Assembly: GCA_947573015.1 (NCBI GenBank)
Contig: CANPDS010000179.1
Location: 1 to 5,363 of the forward strand
Length of the DNA stretch: 5,363 nt
Source of the DNA: an uncultured Muribaculum sp.
GTDB lineage: Bacteria > Bacteroidota > Bacteroidia > Bacteroidales > Muribaculaceae
Direction: 5' to 3'
This document shows, in pieces, positions 1 to 5,363 of this stretch. Both the position numbers and the translations under genes were made by a program. Position 1 is the stretch's first letter, and every line of letters starts with the position of its first letter. A model generated the notes under the pieces. It saw nothing but the letters and a program-made list of their open reading frames with translations. It ran no database searches and was not told where the DNA came from.

Positions 1-166
1 AGTATTAAACACCCTCTAAATTCCGCTACATGCTTGTATGATGTATGCGGCTGTGTTTTTTCCTGACAGACGTATGTCTCCCCTCCGGCATTATCCTGTA
101 TATTCCGGGAAGGTGTGGGTGTGTTCCGTTATATTATGATAATGTCGTGTGTTGTAAAATATGTTG

Positions 167-197
167 CAAATATACATATTGATTTTTAATTCGTGCA
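167..197 (-). promoter_or_regulatory. Candidate leftward Bacteroidota-type promoter
   Basis: On the minus strand, TATATTTG at 174-167 matches the Bacteroidota -7 consensus TAnnTTTG. TTG at 197-195, within TTATTG, fits the -33 element with a 20-base spacer, which is the usual distance. Transcription would begin near base 160 and run leftward. No usable start codon for a long frame follows before the left edge, so the leader would be at least about 160 nt, or the transcript is non-coding. This rests on the motif match alone in AT-rich DNA, where chance matches are not rare. Confidence 0.45.
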
Positions 198-203
198 ATA
201 AAG

Positions 204-225
204 CAATGGTGAATTTTCCAATGGT
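204..225. repeat. Tandem CAATGGT direct repeat
   Basis: CAATGGT occurs at 204-210 and again at 219-225, a period of 15 bp. The 8 bases between them, GAATTTTC, have GAA/TTC arms. The pair lies just upstream of the -33 element of the candidate leftward promoter, a place where an activator could bind. A 15-bp period does not put both copies on the same face of the helix, so chance is a real alternative. Confidence 0.3.
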
Positions 226-314
226 TAACGTTTTTTAAGCATTCGTTTTCCGATCGGCGGCAGAGATCCGGCAGTAGGGAGTGGGAGGTGGACACTGCAT
301 AGGGCAGGGGGATT

Positions 315-393
315 GTTTCGTTTCAGAAACATGTAAACGGGGTGGAACGCTTGTTTCGGTTTGTTTCCCGGTGTTTACACCTCCGTGAAACGG
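315..393. promoter_or_regulatory. Cluster of short palindromes, possible operator region
   Basis: GTTTC occurs at 315-319, 320-324, 353-357 and 363-367, with its reverse complement GAAAC at 326-330 and 387-391. Three small palindromes stand out: GTTTC-A-GAAAC (320-330), GGTGT-TT-ACACC (370-381) and CCGT-GAA-ACGG (383-393). TGTAAAC at 332-338 also pairs with GTTTACA at 373-379, and GTTTC 363-367 with GAAAC 387-391 encloses the GGTGT palindrome. The cluster lies 50-130 bp upstream of the kinase promoter, so it could be a repressor or activator site. No T-run follows, so it does not read as a terminator. Which regulator would bind is unknown. Confidence 0.35.
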
Positions 394-442
394 AACAGAA
401 CGGGATGGTGATATTATCGTATATTATTTCGTCAATTATTGC

Positions 443-450
443 TAACTTTG
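443..450 (+). promoter_or_regulatory. -7 box of the kinase promoter (TAACTTTG)
   Basis: TAACTTTG matches the Bacteroidota -7 consensus TAnnTTTG exactly. Transcription should start about 456-458, leaving a leader of only 16-18 nt before the kinase ATG. There is no clear TTTG or TTG about 20 bases further upstream, so the -33 element is weak or missing, which would fit a promoter that needs an activator. AAGGA at 468-472 is only one base from the ATG, too close to serve as a normal Shine-Dalgarno site. Confidence 0.6.
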
Positions 451-473
451 CGGTTAGAAAATAGTATAAGGAA

Positions 474-1322
474 ATGAAACTGATTGCCGACAGTGGCAGC
501 ACCAAGGTCGAGTGGGCTTTGGTCGATGCCGGAAAGGTGGTGAAGCAGATATTCACCTCCGGAATTAATACGCTGATACTTACCGAAGAGGAGATATCGC
601 AGTATATCGACGATGAGCTGATGTTGCAGCTTGGCGATATGGCACGAGAGGTGACGGAGGTATATTTCTACGGCGCCGGATGCGTCGATGAGGATGTGTG
701 CCGCACGGTGCGCCGCGCTATCCGCGCCAACATACCGGCCGCTACTGTCGAGGCCCATTCCGATCTGCTCGGAGCTGCCCGGGCGCTTTTCGGGCGCGAA
801 TGCGGCATAGCGTGCATACTTGGCACCGGGGCCAACTCGGGTTATTACAACGGCACCCTGATCAAGGACCACATAAGTCCGCTGGGCTATATACTTGGCG
901 ATGAGGGGAGCGGCGCCGTGCTTGGGCGTCACCTTATCGGCGATGTGCTCAAGCATCAGCTTCCGCGCGAGCTGTGCGACCGTTTTCTTGATGAGTACAA
1001 TCTCGATTCGGGCGCCATATTGCGCCGCGTCTACAAGGAGCCGATGCCCAACCGGTTTCTGGCGAGCGTGACTCCGTTTCTGCTGAAAAATATCGAGGAG
1101 CCAGCCATACACCGTCTGGTGCTCAACGAGTTCAAGTCGTTTTTCGTGCGCAATGTGGCCCAGTACGACCGTTACCGCGATCTGCCGGTGGCTTTCGTAG
1201 GCTCCATAGCATATCATTACCGCCCGGTGCTCGACGAGGCCGCCGCCGCCCTCGACACCAAGATATCACTCGTGCTGCGCACCCCGATGGAGGGTCTTGT
1301 GCGCTTCCATTCAGAGTGGTAG
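474..1322 (+). CDS. BadF/BadG-family ATPase, N-acetylglucosamine kinase-like
   Basis: A 282-residue cytoplasmic protein of the ASKHA (actin/Hsp70/sugar kinase) fold, in the BadF/BadG/BcrA/BcrD ATPase group that contains eukaryotic N-acetylglucosamine kinase (NAGK). Visible motifs are the phosphate-1 loop DSGSTKVEW (6-14), YGAGC (66-70), HSDLLGA (95-101), whose Asp97 matches the catalytic base position of NAGK, the phosphate-2 loop ILGTGANS (115-122), LGDEGSG (141-147), the adenosine motif FVGSIA (241-246) and PMEGLV (271-276). Length is normal for the family. The start is secure because the phosphate-1 loop begins at residue 6. The likely reaction is ATP-dependent 6-phosphorylation of N-acetylglucosamine or a cell-wall amino sugar such as N-acetylmuramic acid; the sequence does not settle which. 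There are no Cys clusters as in the activator subunits of 2-hydroxyacyl-CoA dehydratases, so that role is unlikely. It is the first gene of the apparent operon, behind its own -7 box. Confidence 0.85.
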   Translation: MKLIADSGSTKVEWALVDAGKVVKQIFTSGINTLILTEEEISQYIDDELMLQLGDMAREVTEVYFYGAGCVDEDVCRTVRRAIRANIPAATVEAHSDLLGAARALFGRECGIACILGTGANSGYYNGTLIKDHISPLGYILGDEGSGAVLGRHLIGDVLKHQLPRELCDRFLDEYNLDSGAILRRVYKEPMPNRFLASVTPFLLKNIEEPAIHRLVLNEFKSFFVRNVAQYDRYRDLPVAFVGSIAYHYRPVLDEAAAALDTKISLVLRTPMEGLVRFHSEW

Positions 1323-1330
1323 GGGGCTGA

Positions 1331-1368
1331 CACCATCTACATCTATACTATCCTAATCAATCTCTCAC
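1331..1368 (+). promoter_or_regulatory. G-free leader before serB
   Basis: The 38 bases just upstream of the serB ATG contain no G at all on the plus strand, only A, C and T, so there is no Shine-Dalgarno sequence. Bacteroidota ribosomes rely little on Shine-Dalgarno pairing, and an unstructured leader is a known substitute. A G-free run cannot form G-C pairs within itself, so it should stay single-stranded. No promoter consensus or terminator hairpin is seen in the gap. Confidence 0.45.
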
Positions 1369-2598
1369 ATGTCTACCGAACTGATACTTGTCAACATCTC
1401 GGGCTACGATCGTCCGGGTGTCACCGCCGCGCTCACCGATATCCTCGCACGCTACGATGCGTCGATACTCGATATCGGCCAGGCCGATATACACCACACT
1501 CTCTCGCTGGGTCTGCTGTTCAAGACCTCGGGCGAGCTTTCCGGCAACCTCATGAAGGATCTCCTCTTCAAGGCCTCAGAGCTTAATGTGCAGATACGCT
1601 TCACACCGGTGCCGGTGGGCGAATATGAGGAGTGGGTGACCATGCAGGGTAAGAACCGCTGGATCGTGACCATCCTGGGGCGTCAGCTCACAGCACGCCA
1701 GATCGCCGCCGTCACCTCGATCATCGCCGAGCAGCAGCTCAATATCGACAGCATACAGCGCCTCACGGGTCGTGTGCCTCTCGACGAGACCAAGCAGGAG
1801 GGTGCGGCCAAGGCCTGTGTGGAATTTTCAGTGCGAGGCAATCCGCGCGACATCAGCAGCATGCAGAGCGAGTTCATGCGTCTGTCGTCGACCGAGAATT
1901 TCGACATCTCCCTGCAGGAGGACACCATGTACCGCCGCTGCCGCCGTCTGGTATGTTTCGACATGGACTCCACGCTTATCGAGACCGAGGTGATCGACGA
2001 GCTTGCCATGCGTGCCGGCGTTGGCGATCAGGTAAAGGCCATCACCGAGCGTGCCATGCGCGGAGAGATCGACTTCGACGAGAGCTTCCGCGAGCGCGTC
2101 GGTCTGCTCAAAGGGCTTGATGAGAGCGTGATGCGCGACATCGCCGAGAACCTTCCCATCGCCGAGGGGATGGGCCGCATGATGGAGGTGCTGAAACGCG
2201 CCGGATTCAAGACGGCCATACTGTCGGGCGGATTCACCTATTTCGGCAATTATCTGAAGCAGAAATATGGCTTCGACTACATGTATGCCAACGAGCTTGA
2301 GATAGTCGACGGCAAGCTCACCGGGCGCCACCTCGGCCCCATTGTCAACGGTCCCCGCAAGGCCGAGCTTCTGCGTCTGATAGCGCAGGTGGAGAATATC
2401 AACATCGCTCAGACCATCGCCGTGGGCGACGGCGCCAACGACCTGCCGATGCTCACCACCGCCGGTCTGGGCATAGCCTACCATGCCAAGCCCAAGGTAA
2501 AGGCCACGGCCGGACAGAGCCTGTCGACGATAGGCCTCGACGGTGTGCTCTACTTCATAGGATTCAAGGACTCATTCATCTCCGATGGCCTGCGCTGA
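1369..2598 (+). CDS. serB: Phosphoserine phosphatase with two N-terminal ACT domains
   Basis: A 409-residue enzyme that hydrolyses O-phospho-L-serine to L-serine, the last step of the phosphorylated serine pathway, in the cytoplasm. The N-terminal half holds two ACT-type regulatory domains (about 4-85 and 97-185), and the C-terminal half (about 192-400) is a HAD-family SerB domain. All key residues are visible: nucleophile Asp198 and acid/base Asp200 in DMDST (198-202), Glu207, Arg243 in the substrate-binding RERVGLLKG stretch, Ser286 in SGG (286-288), Lys331, and Asp354/Asp358 in GDGAND (353-358). I assigned these by lining up motifs with the archaeal SerB of Methanocaldococcus from memory. 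The length and ACT-ACT-HAD order resemble mycobacterial SerB2, where ACT domains take part in serine feedback; such control here is inference. The start lies four codons before the first ACT strand. Its last 14 bases overlap the next gene. Confidence 0.96.
   Translation: MSTELILVNISGYDRPGVTAALTDILARYDASILDIGQADIHHTLSLGLLFKTSGELSGNLMKDLLFKASELNVQIRFTPVPVGEYEEWVTMQGKNRWIVTILGRQLTARQIAAVTSIIAEQQLNIDSIQRLTGRVPLDETKQEGAAKACVEFSVRGNPRDISSMQSEFMRLSSTENFDISLQEDTMYRRCRRLVCFDMDSTLIETEVIDELAMRAGVGDQVKAITERAMRGEIDFDESFRERVGLLKGLDESVMRDIAENLPIAEGMGRMMEVLKRAGFKTAILSGGFTYFGNYLKQKYGFDYMYANELEIVDGKLTGRHLGPIVNGPRKAELLRLIAQVENINIAQTIAVGDGANDLPMLTTAGLGIAYHAKPKVKATAGQSLSTIGLDGVLYFIGFKDSFISDGLR
2585..2598 (+). other. 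14-bp overlap of serB and the patatin gene
   Basis: The patatin ATG (2585-2587) lies inside the last five codons of serB, and serB stops with TGA at 2596-2598. The two frames differ by +1. An overlap this short with no separate promoter is typical of translational coupling, where ribosomes ending serB re-initiate close by. Confidence 0.75.
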
Positions 2599-4996
2599 GA
2601 CGCATCGTGCCTGTGGCCGGGGTAAGGCACCTGACGCCTTATCGGTCAGGCCCCGTCGCTGCGTGGCCCTGCTGCTTGCCATGGTATGGGCATGGTGGGG
2701 CTTTATCGGCGCCGCCTCAGGCGCCACTGCTGCCGTAGCCGCCGCCCGACCGCAGTCGGTGGGCCTCGTGCTCAGCGGAGGTGGAGCCAAGGGTATAGCC
2801 CATATCGGGGTGATACGCGCCCTTGAGGAGAACGATATCCCTATCGACTATATCGCAGGCACGTCGATGGGCGCGATAATCGGCGGACTGTATGCCGCCG
2901 GATTCACTACCGACGAGATGATGGAGCTGCTGCTCTCAAAGGAGTTTGCCTACTGGTCGACGGGGGTGATCGATCCGGCCTATGTCTACTATTATGCCAA
3001 GGAGGATCCCACGCCGCGCATGGTCAATCTCAATATAGGCCGCAGCGACTCCACCTCCATGGCAGGCATACTGCCAACGTCGCTGATCAATCCGCTCCCC
3101 ATGAATTTTGCGTTCATGGACCTTTTCGCACGCTATTCAGCGCAGTGCGGAGGCGACTTCGACCGTCTGTTCGTGCCGTTCCGCTGCGTGGCGTCGGATG
3201 TCTACCACAAGCACAAGGTGGTGATGCGCTCCGGCTCGCTGGGCGATGCCATAAGGGCCTCGATGTCGTTTCCGATGGTGTTCGAGCCGATAGAGATCGA
3301 CAGCGTGCTGATGTACGACGGTGGTATCTACGACAACTTTCCGGTGGATGTGATGCGCTCTGACTTCGCCCCCGACATAATGATCGGCGTGGATGTTAGT
3401 GCCCCCGACACCAAGCCCGACAAGAACAACATGTTTCAGCAGCTGGAGGATATGATCATCCAGAACAATGACTATTCGCTCCCTGCCGGAGAGGGTATAA
3501 AGATACGTGTGCCCGTGCAGCAGTTCGGGCTGCTCGACTTTCCGCAGGCCCCTGCCATATGCCGCATCGGATATGACAAGGCCATGTCGATGATAGACTC
3601 CATAAAGACGCGCATATCCGCGCGAGTGCCTGCCGAGGCGCGTACCCTGCGCCGCGAGGTGTTCAAGTCGGCCACACCCTATGTGCGCTTCGACTCCGTG
3701 AGCGTGTCGGGGGGCACAGCGTCGCAGAATGATTTCCTGCGCTATGCATTCACCCATGATCAGGCCGACACATTCGGGCTGGCACGCGCCAAGGATGCCT
3801 ACTATCGTGTGATCTCCACCGGTAAGCTGCGCAATCTTGTGCCGAAAGCCGTGTATGACGACTCGACTGGGCTGTTCACGCTCGAAATGGAGGCTGATGT
3901 GAAAAATAAGTTCAACCTCGGCATGGGGGGCTACATCACCTCGGCCACCAACTCCATGGTGTTTCTCTCGGCCGGATATTCCACCCTCGACTATCATTCG
4001 CTCACCATCAACGTCGACGGCTGGATAGGGCAGAGCTATATGGCGGCGATGGCCAGCGCAAGGGTGTCGATGCAGAGCGCCGTGCCCTCCTATCTGGAAT
4101 TGCAGGGGGTGGTGTCGCGCACCAAGCAGTATGACAACGACCGCATATTCTACGACGAGGGCTCCACGCTCGTCACCGATGCCGAATCATTTCTGCGTCT
4201 TAACTACGGCATGGCCGTTGGGCGCAACGGCAAGATGGTGGTCTCTGCCGGCATAGGGCGTCTGAGCCACCGCTTCTACGACGGGCTGGTGGTGGTGCCT
4301 GTCGACCGCGACCGTCTGACGCTCACTCTCGGTCAGGCACGCGCATACTACGAGCGCAACACCCTCGACAATGCTTCGGCCCCTACCGGAGGCATGCGGC
4401 TGCGTGCCGGTGGGCTGGGCGTGTATGGCGGCTACCGCTATTTCCCTGCCAATGACCGTGCGGCCTCGATGGGGCATTCAGGAAAATGGTGGTTGCAGGG
4501 CAACTTTGAGTTTGAGCGCTACTGGAGCCTCGGACGTAAGCTGTATCTGGGACTCACCACCACTACTGTAGCCTCCACGCAGAGGCCGTTCGACACCTAT
4601 ACGGCCACCGAGGTGATGCTGCCGGCATTCCGCCCTACGGCGGCTTCGTATGGATATTTCAACACCAGGTTCCGTGCACGTCAGTTCACCACTCTGGGCA
4701 TAGTGCCGGTGTGGAATCCCGTAGGGCTGCTGCAACTGCGTGGCGAGGTGCATTGCTTCATGCCATGGCGCGAGGTGCTCCCCGCAGTGGTCTACGCTTC
4801 AGGACACGGGATGCCGGGGGTGGCCTACGGCGACTGGTTCAGCTCTCCTCGCTTCATGGGTGAGATCAAGGCCACATATGCCCTCCCTTTCGCGCAGCTG
4901 TCGGGCTATGTCAACTATTTCGACACTCCGGGCCATCGGTGGAACTTCGGCCTGTCGTTCGGCCTGTTCTTCCTCGCGCCACGCTTCATGCGCTGA
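2585..4996 (+). CDS. Patatin-POTRA-barrel outer-membrane protein (type Vd autotransporter class)
   Basis: An 803-residue exported protein. A signal peptide is visible: a basic VRPRR stretch (21-25), a hydrophobic core (about 28-43) and a likely cut after Ala49 in GATA. The patatin lipase domain follows (about 57-345), with oxyanion loop GGGAKG (65-70), nucleophile Ser94 in GTSMG (92-96) and Asp245 of DGG (245-247), so the Ser-Asp dyad is intact. Residues about 366-440 read as one POTRA domain, and 443-803 as a beta barrel rich in alternating hydrophobic strands. This order matches type Vd proteins such as PlpD of Pseudomonas and FplA of Fusobacterium, which have phospholipase A1 activity; substrate and release from the barrel are unknown here. 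The C-terminus is FMR rather than an aromatic residue, a small oddity. The n-region before VRPRR is long at about 20 residues, but the next Met (33) lies inside the hydrophobic core, so ATG 2585 is the best start. It overlaps serB by 14 bp in the +1 frame, suggesting coupled translation; AAGGA at 2566-2570 is 14 bases upstream, rather far for a ribosome site. Confidence 0.92.
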   Translation: MACAETHRACGRGKAPDALSVRPRRCVALLLAMVWAWWGFIGAASGATAAVAAARPQSVGLVLSGGGAKGIAHIGVIRALEENDIPIDYIAGTSMGAIIGGLYAAGFTTDEMMELLLSKEFAYWSTGVIDPAYVYYYAKEDPTPRMVNLNIGRSDSTSMAGILPTSLINPLPMNFAFMDLFARYSAQCGGDFDRLFVPFRCVASDVYHKHKVVMRSGSLGDAIRASMSFPMVFEPIEIDSVLMYDGGIYDNFPVDVMRSDFAPDIMIGVDVSAPDTKPDKNNMFQQLEDMIIQNNDYSLPAGEGIKIRVPVQQFGLLDFPQAPAICRIGYDKAMSMIDSIKTRISARVPAEARTLRREVFKSATPYVRFDSVSVSGGTASQNDFLRYAFTHDQADTFGLARAKDAYYRVISTGKLRNLVPKAVYDDSTGLFTLEMEADVKNKFNLGMGGYITSATNSMVFLSAGYSTLDYHSLTINVDGWIGQSYMAAMASARVSMQSAVPSYLELQGVVSRTKQYDNDRIFYDEGSTLVTDAESFLRLNYGMAVGRNGKMVVSAGIGRLSHRFYDGLVVVPVDRDRLTLTLGQARAYYERNTLDNASAPTGGMRLRAGGLGVYGGYRYFPANDRAASMGHSGKWWLQGNFEFERYWSLGRKLYLGLTTTTVASTQRPFDTYTATEVMLPAFRPTAASYGYFNTRFRARQFTTLGIVPVWNPVGLLQLRGEVHCFMPWREVLPAVVYASGHGMPGVAYGDWFSSPRFMGEIKATYALPFAQLSGYVNYFDTPGHRWNFGLSFGLFFLAPRFMR

Positions 4997-5049
4997 TCTC
5001 CTCGCCATCATCCGTAATCAACACCCACTGACCGATCAAGCTCTCCGAT
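4997..5049 (+). other. G-poor spacer before the last gene
   Basis: Only 6 of these 53 bases are G. There is no hairpin with a T-run, no TAnnTTTG box and no Shine-Dalgarno sequence before the ATG at 5050. TAATCAA at 5015-5021, preceded by ATCCG, echoes ATCC-TAATCAA at 1350-1360 in the serB leader, but at a different distance from the start codon. The gap is best read as an intra-operon leader. Confidence 0.5.
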
Positions 5050-5363
5050 ATGTCTGTCCGCGCTTTCTCGCTATCGCTCCTCGTGGCCGTCATGGCATGG
5101 AGCGCCGCATGGCCCAAAGGTGCCGCCAACCGACGGTATTACAGTGGGTCCGACACGGTTGTGGCGGTGCCCGATGTGGCGTTGGAGACATTTGCCGTGG
5201 AGATGCGCTGTGCGTTGCCCGGCATGAAGGAGGGCCGAGGCTGCTCTGCCGACTGGTGGGGGATGGAGACTGCCGACGGGCAATGGGTGGCGCTGCGAGG
5301 ATTTAACTCGGACTACGGCACTCTGCTCGACCGTCGTGGTCTGCGCATCAGCTATGGCCGCAG
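5050..5363 (+). CDS. Exported protein of unknown function, N-terminal part only
   Basis: An open frame of 104 complete codons that runs off the right edge with no stop; the 3' end is missing from this window. It starts MSVRAFSLSLLVAVMAWSAA, a clear signal peptide: Arg4, a hydrophobic core at about 5-17, and a likely cut after Ala20 (SAA) or Ala26. No Cys sits at a lipobox, so it looks like a signal peptidase I substrate. The mature part has two Cys (54 and 65) that could form a disulfide in the periplasm, and short alternating stretches with many Trp and Gly, such as ADWWGMETADGQWVALRGF (67-85), that suggest beta strands. I do not recognise the family; a LamG-like beta sandwich is only a guess. 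It lies 53 bp after the patatin gene, same strand, and probably in the same transcript, so an envelope role is possible. Confidence 0.75.
   Translation, partial: MSVRAFSLSLLVAVMAWSAAWPKGAANRRYYSGSDTVVAVPDVALETFAVEMRCALPGMKEGRGCSADWWGMETADGQWVALRGFNSDYGTLLDRRGLRISYGR

Larger units (their letters stand above)
1..473. other. Intergenic region, probably divergent regulatory region
   Basis: No supported coding sequence lies in this stretch. It is visibly more AT-rich than the genes, above all around 120-240. Reading leftward on the minus strand, the ATG at 91-89 gives only 21 codons before a stop and the ATG at 31-29 is followed directly by TAG. On the plus strand one frame is open from base 1 to a TGA at 64-66, which is too short to call as the tail of a gene. 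What it does hold is promoter-like and operator-like sequence, listed separately: a leftward promoter candidate, a 7-bp tandem repeat, a palindrome cluster and the promoter of the kinase gene. A divergent gene to the left of the window is a fair inference. Confidence 0.7.

Noticed and set aside
29..91. Possible 21-codon minus-strand peptide starting at 91
   Set aside because: It is short, ends at a TAG at 28-26 and has no ribosome-site or composition support.
84..113. Weak hairpin from CCGG at 85-88 and 105-108
   Set aside because: The stem is four pairs with a 16-base loop and mismatches outside, so it is not a credible terminator or riboswitch stem.
224..239. T-run after GTTAAC as a possible terminator
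   Set aside because: Six T follow a 6-bp palindrome with no loop; there is no GC-rich stem.
432..1217. Long minus-strand open frame of 261 codons opposite the kinase gene
   Set aside because: It is antisense to a gene with clear family motifs and has no recognisable domain of its own; GC-rich codon bias commonly leaves such mirror frames open.
1828..2484. Minus-strand open frame of 218 codons opposite serB
   Set aside because: It lies wholly opposite the conserved HAD domain of serB and its His/Ala/Gly-rich translation is typical of an antisense shadow.
3137..3997. Minus-strand open frame of 286 codons opposite the patatin gene
   Set aside because: The translation is His-rich with no domain or signal, and the plus strand here encodes the patatin and POTRA regions.
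4740..5306. Plus-strand open frame of 188 codons across the end of the patatin gene and the start of the last gene
   Set aside because: It is out of frame with both real genes, which show a barrel end and a signal peptide, and its Arg/Cys/Ser-rich translation looks like a shadow frame.

Overview
The window looks like chromosomal DNA from a GC-rich member of the Bacteroidales; a Muribaculaceae-like gut bacterium is my best guess, by inference. Three things point there. A Bacteroidota-type -7 box (TAnnTTTG) sits just before the first gene. The genes lack Shine-Dalgarno sequences at normal spacing and have G-poor leaders. The gene types also fit: a BadF/NAGK-like sugar kinase, a SerB with two ACT domains, and a patatin fused to an outer-membrane barrel. 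Genes are GC-rich and the first 473 bases are clearly more AT-rich.

Layout: bases 1-473 hold no convincing gene. They contain a candidate leftward promoter (167-197) with a short tandem repeat next to it (204-225), a cluster of small palindromes (315-393), and the rightward promoter of the first gene (443-450). Four genes then follow on the + strand: a BadF/BadG-type N-acetylglucosamine kinase-like protein (474-1322), serB (1369-2598), a patatin-POTRA-barrel protein of the type Vd autotransporter class (2585-4996), and the first 104 codons of an exported protein I do not recognise (5050 to the window edge). The gaps are 46 bp, a 14-bp overlap, and 53 bp, with no terminator-like hairpin in any of them, so one transcript from the 443-450 promoter is the simplest reading.

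The genes do not form one obvious pathway. The kinase would phosphorylate an amino sugar in the cytoplasm, SerB makes L-serine, and the patatin protein is predicted to sit in the outer membrane with a lipase domain. The last gene starts with a signal peptide and may share the envelope setting. All catalytic residues I can check in SerB and the patatin are present. I see no mobile element, CRISPR array, RNA gene or defence system. The region is mostly ordinary; the open points are the regulatory structure of bases 160-400, the tight serB-patatin coupling, and the unidentified last gene.
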